From: an uncultured Acidaminococcus sp.
GTDB lineage: Bacteria; Bacillota_C; Negativicutes; Acidaminococcales; Acidaminococcaceae
DNA: 6,169 bases
Assembly (NCBI GenBank): GCA_900314165.1
Contig: OMUE01000043.1
Coordinates: 1 to 6,169, forward strand
Direction: 5' to 3'
In this document: one piece after another, positions 1-4,858 of the stretch
Layout of the letters: every line of letters starts with the position of its first letter
Numbering within the stretch: the first letter of the stretch is position 1
Notes under the pieces: generated by a model
What the model was told of the DNA's origin: nothing
What the model saw: only the letters and a program-made list of their open reading frames with translations
Database searches by the model: none
Program-made: the position numbers and the translations under genes

Positions 1-122
1 TTTTCTTCTACGGAGCTCATGTGGTTCTTTACATCAATCTTGTGGTCAGCCAGGAAAGTCAGGACTTTCTTGCTGTCCGTATTCAACTCTTTTGCAATCT
101 CATAAATTCTGTATTTCGCCAT
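1..122 (-). CDS. infB: Translation initiation factor IF-2, N-terminal fragment (runs off left edge)
   Basis: Only the first 40 codons and two bases of the next are present. The translation begins [20 protein letters not shown], typical of the small helical IF2_N domain that opens bacterial IF-2; the GTPase part that loads initiator tRNA onto the 30S subunit lies outside the window. The ATG at 122-120 is preceded by a strong Shine-Dalgarno GGAGGTG (134-128) with a 5-nt spacer, which settles the start. The gene is last of the visible minus-strand operon rimP-nusA-rnpM-ylxQ-infB and starts 19 nt after the ylxQ stop, so it is very probably co-transcribed. Identification rests on the N-terminal motif together with the highly conserved gene order. 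Confidence 0.93.
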   Translation of the reverse strand, partial: MAKYRIYEIAKELNTDSKKVLTFLADHKIDVKNHMSSVEE

Positions 123-141
123 CCGCACACCTCCATGGCTG

Positions 142-435
142 CTACTCAAACAATTTTAGGAAATGGTCGTCCAGGATGACTACCGCTGCCCGCGGGGCCT
201 TGCCGATGGAGGCGCCCATGGTCTGCATATCCAGCCTGCAGCTATAGGGGATATGGTGGCCGCGGCACCAGGTCTCCAGTTTCTCCCTGGTCCTTAAGGA
301 AGCATCGGCGGCAATCAGCACATAACGGGCACGCTGTTTCTTCAGCATGTCCCAAATGCCCTGATCGCCGGATGCCAGCTTGCCCGCTTTTTGAGCAAGC
401 CCCAGTGCAAAGCACAGCTGCTCATCCGTTTTCAT
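142..435 (-). CDS. ylxQ: YlxQ-type L7Ae/L30e-family RNA-binding protein
   Basis: A 97-residue protein of the ribosomal L7Ae/L30e/S12e fold, whose members usually bind kink-turn RNA. The N-terminal helix carries the family signature around residues 11-25 ([15 protein letters not shown]), followed by a hydrophobic strand with the acidic turn VLIAADAS (about 39-46). The position between rnpM and infB is that of ylxQ in Firmicutes. The ATG at 435-433 lies inside the end of rnpM (14-nt overlap) and has an SD-like AGGGAG at 448-443 with a 7-nt spacer, suggesting translational coupling. Length is close to the usual ~100 residues. The cellular role of YlxQ is poorly defined; RNA binding is known for the family and inferred here. 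Confidence 0.9.
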   Translation of the reverse strand: MKTDEQLCFALGLAQKAGKLASGDQGIWDMLKKQRARYVLIAADASLRTREKLETWCRGHHIPYSCRLDMQTMGASIGKAPRAAVVILDDHFLKLFE

Positions 436-694
436 GGCTGAGCTCCCTGAGCAGAGAATCCTTCGTTTCCTGGCTGATCTTCACCTGGAGGGCCTTTTCC
501 AACCCTTTATTCTGGATGGCCTTGGCAATGCATTCCGGGTCAGGGCACACATAGGCACCCCGTCCCGGTTTCTTGCCGGACCAGTCCAGGCTGAGTTCTC
601 CTTCCGGAGAACGGACAATCCGGATCAATTCCTTCTTACTCTTGACCTGCCCGCAGCCTACACAGGTACGCTGGGGGATCTTTTTCGTCTTCAT
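422..694 (-). CDS. rnpM: RnpM/YlxR (DUF448) RNase P modulator
   Basis: A 90-residue basic protein of the YlxR/DUF448 family. Visible signatures are the N-terminal PQRTCVGCG (residues 8-15), the strand LIRIVRSPEG (23-32) and the hallmark GRGAYVC (44-50). Bacillus subtilis YlxR was renamed RnpM because it binds RNase P RNA and modulates RNase P activity; the same role here is inferred from family membership. Cys11, Cys14, Cys50 and Cys55 form a CxxC...CxxxxC pattern that could bind a metal, which not all family members retain. The ATG (694-692) overlaps the nusA stop in an ATGA junction, so translation is probably coupled to nusA. The 3' end overlaps ylxQ by 14 nt. Start and length both fit the family. 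Confidence 0.93.
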   Translation of the reverse strand: MKTKKIPQRTCVGCGQVKSKKELIRIVRSPEGELSLDWSGKKPGRGAYVCPDPECIAKAIQNKGLEKALQVKISQETKDSLLRELSHENG

Positions 695-1773
695 GCTTCT
701 TCACCGCTTTCCCCTGCTGCAGCCTGCGCACGGCGGGCTTCTGCAGCCTGGGATTCACTCTTGATATCGATTTTCCAACCGGTCAGCTTGGCTGCCAGTC
801 TGGCATTCTGGCCTTCCTTGCCAATGGCCAGGGACAGCTGATAGTCAGGGACGATGACCCGGCAGATTTTTTCGTTTTTGTCGGCAATGGCTTCTACCAC
901 CTTGGAAGGAGACAGAGCATTTGCCACATATTCTTCAGGATCTTCACTGTACTTCACAATGTCGATCTTTTCGCCCCGCAGTTCGTCCACGATATTGCGG
1001 ACCCGGATACCTTTCGGACCTACGCAGGCACCAACAGGATCCACGTTGGGGTTATTGCTGTGAACGGCGATCTTGCTGCGCATACCCGGTTCCCGGGCAA
1101 CGCTGTCGATGACCACAGTCCCATCCTGGATTTCTGCTACTTCCAGCTCAAACAGCCGTTTCAGCAGGCCAGGGATGGTCCGGCTCAGCATGATCTGAGG
1201 GCCTTTGCTGGTTTTCTTTACTTCGACCACATAGCATTTCAGCCGTTCATGGTATTCGTACGTTTCATGAGGAATCTGTTCGTTGGGCAGCAGCAGGCCT
1301 TCTGCTTTGCCCAGGTCAATAAACACATTATGGCCTTCGATTCTCTGAACTGTACCGGTAACAATGTCATTTTCCCGGTCAGAATACCGTTCGTACACCA
1401 TGCCCCGTTCTGCTTCCCGAATCCGCTGCACGATGACCTGCTTGGCATTCTGGGCTGCAATCCGGCCGAAGTTCTTCGGCGTCACTTCTTCTTCCCGTAC
1501 GTCTCCTGCCTGGTAGCGGCCATCCATTTTCTGGGCGTCTTCCACGCTGATTTCTGTCAAAGGATCCGTGACTTCCTCTACAATATTCTTACGGGCATAC
1601 ACATGGATTTCACCCGTTTCTTTGTTTAAAGAGACCCGTACGTTCTGGGCAGAACCAAAGTTCTTCTTATACGCTGTAATCAGAGCCTCTTCCACTGCAC
1701 TGTACAGGATATCGGGGGAAATCCCCTTTTCTTTTCCCAGCAGGGCAATGGCCTTTACGAAATCCGCATTCAC
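691..1773 (-). CDS. nusA: Transcription termination/antitermination factor NusA
   Basis: A 360-residue NusA, close to the usual length of Firmicutes NusA, which lacks the C-terminal acidic repeats of E. coli. Domains in order: RNA-polymerase-binding N-terminal domain (about 1-130, with SAVEEALITAYKKNFG at 25-40), S1 domain (about 134-200, DIVTGTVQRIEGHNVFIDLG), KH1 (about 202-280, GPKG loop at 252-255) and KH2 (about 285-345, GKEG loop at 318-321), then an Ala/Glu-rich tail. NusA binds RNA polymerase and nascent RNA to control pausing, termination and antitermination. The start is GTG at 1773-1771, not ATG; the nearby ATG at 1769-1767 is in another frame. A consensus AAGGAGG (1789-1783) with a 9-nt spacer supports the GTG. 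The gene lies 30 nt after rimP and overlaps rnpM by 4 nt. Confidence 0.97.
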   Translation of the reverse strand: MNADFVKAIALLGKEKGISPDILYSAVEEALITAYKKNFGSAQNVRVSLNKETGEIHVYARKNIVEEVTDPLTEISVEDAQKMDGRYQAGDVREEEVTPKNFGRIAAQNAKQVIVQRIREAERGMVYERYSDRENDIVTGTVQRIEGHNVFIDLGKAEGLLLPNEQIPHETYEYHERLKCYVVEVKKTSKGPQIMLSRTIPGLLKRLFELEVAEIQDGTVVIDSVAREPGMRSKIAVHSNNPNVDPVGACVGPKGIRVRNIVDELRGEKIDIVKYSEDPEEYVANALSPSKVVEAIADKNEKICRVIVPDYQLSLAIGKEGQNARLAAKLTGWKIDIKSESQAAEARRAQAAAGESGEEA

Positions 1774-1782
1774 TTTTTTCTT

Positions 1783-1789
1783 CCTCCTT
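1783..1789 (-). promoter_or_regulatory. Shine-Dalgarno of nusA (decides the GTG start)
   Basis: AAGGAGG read on the minus strand, 9 nt before the GTG codon at 1773-1771. It is a full anti-16S match and sits in the short gap between rimP and nusA. It is the main reason for accepting a GTG start; no in-frame ATG is nearby. Confidence 0.8.
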
Positions 1790-1803
1790 ACAACCTTTCG
1801 TTG

Positions 1804-2265
1804 TTAAAAATCTATATGGGGCCGGACGGAAGAGAGTAGTTTCCGCTCTATCGTCAGCTCTTTATTTTTGGCATCCAGCAGCACCAGGGTATCCGCCGTA
1901 TGGGACTGTAACGTTGCCGTCAGCTGCTTTTTCCCTTCATAGGGGGCAAAGAACATCAGGTCCACTTTCGTGCCGTAGTGGTCCGTGAAATCCTTATCCT
2001 TCTTCAATGGCCGGTCTATACCGGGTGAGGAAACCTCCAGATAGTACTTTTCCTTGATGAAATCTTCTTCGTCCAGTAATTTGGCCAGGGCATTACTGAC
2101 TTCCGAACAATCGTCAATGTCTATGCCCCCTGCTTTGTCGATGAAGATGCGCAGGAACCAGTCCCGTTCCCGTACATACTCCACATCCACCAGTTCCAGG
2201 CCTTGAGACTCCACTATAGGAGTAACCAGTTCCGTAACTCGTTGGGTAATCTTTTTTTTGTCCAT
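1804..2265 (-). CDS. rimP: Ribosome maturation factor RimP
   Basis: Taken from the ATG at 2265-2263, the product is 153 residues, the usual RimP length (~150). RimP assists assembly of the 30S subunit. Visible family features are an N-terminal alpha/beta domain with LELVDVEYVRERDWFLRIFI (about 24-43), the signature DDCSEVSNAL (51-60), the highly conserved EVSSPGIDRPL (about 77-87) and a C-terminal SH3-like domain. The frame stays open upstream to an ATG at 2346. That codon lies 4 bp downstream of the predicted -10 box, before the likely transcription start, and the extra 27 residues do not resemble RimP, so the internal start is preferred. A modest SD AGGTG lies at 2276-2272 with a 6-nt spacer. 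It is the first gene of the nusA-infB operon. Confidence 0.94.
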   Translation of the reverse strand: MDKKKITQRVTELVTPIVESQGLELVDVEYVRERDWFLRIFIDKAGGIDIDDCSEVSNALAKLLDEEDFIKEKYYLEVSSPGIDRPLKKDKDFTDHYGTKVDLMFFAPYEGKKQLTATLQSHTADTLVLLDAKNKELTIERKLLSSVRPHIDF

Positions 2266-2295
2266 TCCAGGCACCTGCTTCTTTCCTAGTAAACG

Positions 2296-2323
2296 AAAGA
2301 GCGGGTATAAATACCCACTCTCT
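2296..2323 (-). promoter_or_regulatory. Hairpin in the rimP operon leader
   Basis: In the minus-strand transcript the two arms AGAGAGUGGGUA (2323-2312) and UACCCGCUCUUU (2307-2296) pair over 12 bp around a four-base UUUA loop. Two of the pairs are G·U wobbles (2322·2297 and 2317·2302); on the opposite strand these would be A·C mismatches, which fits a structure that works in the operon mRNA. It starts about 20 nt into the predicted leader and ends about 30 nt before the rimP ATG. The sequence after it (UUCGUUUAC when the outer pairs open) is only weakly U-rich, so this is not a convincing terminator. A role in attenuation, protein binding or mRNA stability is possible but unproven. Confidence 0.55.
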
Positions 2324-2349
2324 AAGGTCTGCCTCAGTTTTCTCATGCC

Positions 2350-2378
2350 ATTATAACACTGTATACAAGAATTAGCAA
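2350..2378 (-). promoter_or_regulatory. Promoter of the rimP-nusA-infB operon
   Basis: Read on the minus strand, a perfect TATAAT (2355-2350) is separated by 17 bp from TTGCTA (2378-2373), which matches 4 of 6 bases of the TTGACA consensus. Transcription should start near 2343, giving a leader of roughly 78 nt before the rimP ATG at 2265. The -35 box begins only 2 bp past the lysR stop codon, so the promoter sits in the small gap between the two genes. I see no terminator between lysR and this promoter, so regulator transcripts could read into the operon. Confidence 0.75.
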
Positions 2379-2380
2379 GG

Positions 2381-3295
2381 TCACGTAAAATCCTTCACAA
2401 TCTTAATATACTCCTGGGCATGAAACGGAATATAGCTGTTCTTACGATAGGCGGCTACGAAGTCCACAGCTGTAGCCGGATTGCCTACGGAAAACAGCTG
2501 CAGCTCATTCTGGATCTGCTGGGGCATATGCTTCAGGTGGGTCTCCGTAATGAATGTGATGCCGTAGTTCCGGGCAGCCAGCTCTGCTTCAGCCTGGATA
2601 TTCGTAGTCTGCAGGATGATCTGGGGCTTGATTCCAGCCTGCCGGAACATCTGATTTACAATCTGCCGGGTACGCTGGCCGGGAGCCTGAACCACGAACT
2701 GGGCGTCCTGCAGTTTTTTTAGATCCATATGGGGATACTGGCAGCCCTCCACAGTTTTTGCAAGCTTGCCATAAGGATTTTCCTTTCCCATGACCAGGAC
2801 CAGTTCCTCGTGGCTAATGATGGTGTAGTCGATGTTTTCCTCGGCTTCCCCATAGTTATAGAAAGCCAGATCGATGTCCCCGTCCAACACCATCTTCGTC
2901 AGGTTTTCAGAACTGGCCTCATGGACATCGATATGGACGTTGGGATAACGCTTGTGGAATACGGGCAGCGTACAGGGCAGCATGTACGTACAACGCATGG
3001 CTGGGAACCCCACCTTCAACACCCCTTCGTTCTTTTTGACGATATCTCCCATTTCCTGGTCCAGTTCTTTCTTGACGCTGAGAATTTCCCGGGCCCGTTC
3101 CATATACCGTTTTCCTGCATAGGTAGGTACATATTTGTTGCCCAGTTTGCGGAACAGGGGCTGTCCCAGCTGTTTTTCCACAGCCTTTAAGAATTTGGAC
3201 AGCGTAGGCTGGGATAGATACAGCGAGTCCGCTGCCTTCGTAATATTGCCATATTTGCCGATGGCCAGGATATAAGCCATGTCTTTGAAGTCCAT
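2381..3295 (-). CDS. LysR-family transcriptional regulator
   Basis: A 304-residue LysR-type regulator. The N-terminal winged helix-turn-helix spans about residues 1-60, with the classic GNITKAADSLYLSQPTLSKF (16-35) and LGQPLFRK (43-50). A linker helix (about 60-88) follows, then the two-lobed effector-binding domain from about 91 (GVLKVGFPAM) to the end. The start is the ATG at 3295-3293 with an SD-like GGAGG (3308-3304) 8 nt upstream; the frame stays open for 63 more codons into the repeat region, but that extension is Pro/Gly-rich and unlike any LysR N-terminus. The gene is divergent from the isomerase/permease pair, so it probably controls those genes in response to their substrate (inference). 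A possible extended -10 promoter lies far upstream at 3552-3560. Confidence 0.92.
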   Translation of the reverse strand: MDFKDMAYILAIGKYGNITKAADSLYLSQPTLSKFLKAVEKQLGQPLFRKLGNKYVPTYAGKRYMERAREILSVKKELDQEMGDIVKKNEGVLKVGFPAMRCTYMLPCTLPVFHKRYPNVHIDVHEASSENLTKMVLDGDIDLAFYNYGEAEENIDYTIISHEELVLVMGKENPYGKLAKTVEGCQYPHMDLKKLQDAQFVVQAPGQRTRQIVNQMFRQAGIKPQIILQTTNIQAEAELAARNYGITFITETHLKHMPQQIQNELQLFSVGNPATAVDFVAAYRKNSYIPFHAQEYIKIVKDFT

Positions 3296-3311
3296 GATTT
3301 GTGCCTCCGTA

Positions 3312-3343
3312 TAGTGTGCTAGTGGGCTAGTTTGATAGTGGGC
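3312..3343. repeat. Tandem octamer array, 4 copies (unit TAGTGGGC)
   Basis: Four consecutive 8-bp units start at 3312, 3320, 3328 and 3336. Copies 2 and 4 are identical (TAGTGGGC), copy 1 is TAGTGTGC and copy 3 is the strongly deviating TAGTTTGA. The array is followed after five bases by the GTGC-TCC-GCAC hairpin. It forms the left end of the composite element and lies just upstream of the lysR Shine-Dalgarno. Confidence 0.75.
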
Positions 3344-3426
3344 TGGAGGTGCTCCGCACGGCCCCACCACCAGCCTACGGCTGGTTCCCCTCCCCTTCGG
3401 GGATGACAGGGCTCTGCCCAGCGGGC

Positions 3427-3460
3427 TGTCGCCCCCGTAGGAACATGTCGCCCCCGTAGG
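3427..3460. repeat. 15-bp direct repeat, two copies
   Basis: TGTCGCCCCCGTAGG occurs exactly at 3427-3441 and again at 3446-3460, a period of 19 bp with a 4-bp gap (AACA). It lies in the GC-rich core of the composite intergenic element. Confidence 0.85.
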
Positions 3461-3510
3461 GGGAGAGGGCCATTGCGTCAGCAATGGCGAGGGGGCTGGC
3501 CAGCGGCCGC

Positions 3511-3538
3511 CTCTTCGCTCTTTACTCTTCGCTCTTCG
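3511..3538. repeat. Tandem heptamer array, 4 copies (unit CTCTTCG)
   Basis: Four consecutive 7-bp units start at 3511, 3518, 3525 and 3532. Three are CTCTTCG and the one at 3518 is CTCTTTA. Counted from the outer (right) edge toward the core, the odd copy is the third. The array forms the right end of the composite element, immediately before AT-rich promoter DNA. Confidence 0.8.
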
Positions 3539-3550
3539 CTTTTACTATGC

Positions 3551-3580
3551 CATTATACCATACTTTTCATGGAAATAATG
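3551..3580. promoter_or_regulatory. Imperfect inverted repeat over the lysR -10, candidate operator
   Basis: The arms CATTAT-A-CCAT (3551-3561) and ATGG-AA-ATAATG (3569-3580) are complementary except for a one-versus-two base bulge, around the 7-base centre ACTTTTC. The dyad covers the predicted lysR -10 and lies upstream of the candidate prpF promoter. LysR regulators typically bind dyads in the divergent region and repress their own gene. I do not see a clean T-N11-A at its centre, so the assignment is tentative. Confidence 0.35.
3552..3560 (-). promoter_or_regulatory. Possible lysR promoter (extended -10)
   Basis: Read on the minus strand the sequence is TGGTATAAT, a perfect -10 box with the TG extension. 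No good -35 is visible at 16-19 bp spacing (the 17-bp position reads CATTAT), so activity would depend on the extended -10 or an activator. If used, transcription starts near 3545 and the lysR mRNA carries a leader of about 250 nt containing the entire composite repeat. No better promoter candidate is seen between the repeat and the lysR ATG. Confidence 0.5.
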
Positions 3581-3583
3581 AAT

Positions 3584-3612
3584 TTTACTTCCAGTTTGTC
3601 TGATGGTACTAT
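3584..3612 (+). promoter_or_regulatory. Possible promoter of the prpF-like/permease pair
   Basis: TTTACT (3584-3589; 4 of 6 to TTGACA), 17-bp spacer, then TACTAT (3607-3612; 4 of 6 to TATAAT) preceded by TG at 3604-3605, an extended -10. Transcription would start near 3619, leaving a leader of about 79 nt. The weak boxes fit a promoter needing activation by the divergent LysR protein. If correct, upstream in-frame ATGs at 3572 and 3614 would not be transcribed as starts. Confidence 0.42.
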
Positions 3613-3697
3613 TATGTCAGAAAATACAGAGCGCTTAGAAAACAGTTTGGGAAGTCTGCAGCTCCCCTCTAGTTCAAAGAAAGCGAAGGTAAAAATC

Positions 3698-4840
3698 ATG
3701 ACTCAACAATACAGACTTCCCGTAACGATTATGCGTGGCGGCACCAGCAAAGGTGTCTATCTCCTGGAAACGGACCTGCCTCAGGACAAAGCAGCCTGGG
3801 AACCCCTGCTGCTGCGTCTCATGGGCAGCCCGGACAAAAACCAGATCGACGGCCTGGGCGGCAGCCAATCCGTCACCTCCAAGGTGGCCATCGTCAAAGC
3901 CTCTGACAGACCGGACGCCGACGTGGATTACACCTTCGCCCAGGTGTCCGTAGACAAGCCCGTAGTCAGCTACAAAGGCAACTGCGGCAACATCTCTTCC
4001 GGCGTTGGTCCCTTCGCCCTGGAAAAAGGCCTGCTGCCCATGCAGGAAGGCATCACCAAGGTCCGGGTCTTCAATACGAACACGAAGAAGATCATTGTAG
4101 AAGACGTAGTAACAAAAGATGGCCAGGTCCAGTTCGATGGAGACTTCTCCATCGCCGGCGTGCCCGGTACCTCCTCCCCTGTGAAACTGTCCTTTGTAGA
4201 TCCTGCAGGTACCCTGGGCATGGGCCTGCTGCCTACGGGCAACGCTGTAGACGTGCTGGATGTGCCCGGGCTGGGCAAAGTCGAAGTCTCCCTCGTAGAT
4301 GCCGCTAACCCTCTGGTGTTCGTAAGAGCCAAAGACCTGGGCCTCACCGGCAGAGAACTGCCGAATGAAATCAACAGCAATCCCAAGACACTGGAACTGC
4401 TGGAAACAGTCCGGGGCCTGGCAGCTGTGAAGCTGGGCATCCTGGCAGACTACAGGAAATCCGCCTGGGAAAAACCCGGCATTCCCAAGATGACCTTCGT
4501 AGCCGAAGCTGAGGATTACACGGCCAATGATGGTACAGTCATCTCCAAGGACCAGATTGACCTGCTGAGCCGCATGATGTCCATGCAGAAAGCCCATCCC
4601 AGTTACGCTATGACGGGGGCTATGTGCACTGCTGCAGCCGCCATCATCCCCGGTACCATCGTAAACCAGGTCATCCGCAAAAACTTTGATCCGTCCAACA
4701 TCCGCATCGGCCACGCCAGCGGCATCCTGCCCTGCGGCGTAACGTTCCAGGCTGCTGATTCCGTCCCCACTGTAAAAGAAACCTTCGGTTACCGCACCGC
4801 CAACCTGATTATGGAAGGCACTGCCAAAGTCCGTTTTTAA
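3698..4840 (+). CDS. PrpF-family isomerase (2-methylaconitate/trans-aconitate isomerase-like)
   Basis: A 380-residue protein of the PrpF family (diaminopimelate-epimerase fold, two similar lobes). Signatures: RLPVTIMRGGTSKG (6-19), GLGGSQSVTSK (52-62), GNCGNISSG (94-102) and RIGHASG (336-342). Lys62 and Cys96 align by motif and spacing with Lys73 and Cys107 of Shewanella PrpF, residues implicated in catalysis. Known members isomerise 2-methylaconitate, trans-aconitate, 4-oxalomesaconate or methylitaconate by proton shifts without a cofactor; which applies here is not decidable. The ATG at 3698 is chosen because it puts the conserved N-terminus at residue 6 and has AAGGT 7 nt upstream. The frame is open further upstream (ATGs at 3572 and 3614), but that extension is not family-like. 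Likely cytoplasmic and cotranscribed with the following permease. Confidence 0.88.
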   Translation: MTQQYRLPVTIMRGGTSKGVYLLETDLPQDKAAWEPLLLRLMGSPDKNQIDGLGGSQSVTSKVAIVKASDRPDADVDYTFAQVSVDKPVVSYKGNCGNISSGVGPFALEKGLLPMQEGITKVRVFNTNTKKIIVEDVVTKDGQVQFDGDFSIAGVPGTSSPVKLSFVDPAGTLGMGLLPTGNAVDVLDVPGLGKVEVSLVDAANPLVFVRAKDLGLTGRELPNEINSNPKTLELLETVRGLAAVKLGILADYRKSAWEKPGIPKMTFVAEAEDYTANDGTVISKDQIDLLSRMMSMQKAHPSYAMTGAMCTAAAAIIPGTIVNQVIRKNFDPSNIRIGHASGILPCGVTFQAADSVPTVKETFGYRTANLIMEGTAKVRF

Positions 4841-4858
4841 GAGAGGAGTTCCCCCATC

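Larger units (their letters stand above)
3312..3538. repeat. Composite intergenic repeat: two 4-copy tandem arrays flanking a GC-rich hairpin core
   Basis: No gene is supported between 3296 and 3697; this element fills most of the lysR-proximal part. Its left end is an 8-bp tandem array (3312-3343) and its right end a 7-bp tandem array (3511-3538), each of four copies. The core is GC-rich and dense in hairpins: GTGC-TCC-GCAC (3349-3359), ACCAGCC-TAC-GGCTGGT (3369-3385), TCCCC-TTC-GGGGA (3391-3403), GGGC-TCT-GCCC (3409-3419), CCCCC-GTA-GGGGG (3451-3463) and GCCATTGC-GTCA-GCAATGGC (3469-3488). A 15-bp direct repeat, TGTCGCCCCCGTAGG, occurs at 3427 and 3446. The core also contains the palindromes GCTGGCCAGC (3495-3504) and GCGGCCGC (3503-3510). 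It looks like a REP- or MITE-like dispersed element. No transposase is present, and the element boundaries are my reading. Confidence 0.7.

Noticed and set aside
1060..1629. Plus-strand open frame (189 codons) inside nusA
   Set aside because: Antisense to a fully recognisable NusA. The Phe/His-rich composition is typical of a shadow frame.
2291..2323. Intrinsic terminator in the rimP leader
   Set aside because: The stem is good, but the tail (UUCGUUUAC) is interrupted and weakly U-rich. A strong terminator before an essential operon is unlikely, so it is kept only as a leader hairpin.
3296..3484. 63-codon N-terminal extension of the LysR gene
   Set aside because: It is translation of the repeat core, Pro/Gly-rich and unlike LysR N-termini. 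The ATG at 3295 has a good ribosome site and puts the helix-turn-helix at the normal position.
3369..3488. Structured RNA gene or riboswitch in the GC-rich core
   Set aside because: The hairpins are short, local and independent, with no recognisable riboswitch, tRNA or T-box motif. Repeat DNA is the simpler reading.
3312..3538. CRISPR array
   Set aside because: Units are 7-8 bp, directly tandem with no spacers, and there are no cas genes nearby.
3674..4714. Long minus-strand open frame (346 codons) opposite the isomerase gene
   Set aside because: It is a shadow of the GC-rich plus-strand gene: His/Gly/Asp-rich composition, no family resemblance and no ribosome site. The plus strand carries clear PrpF motifs over the same span.
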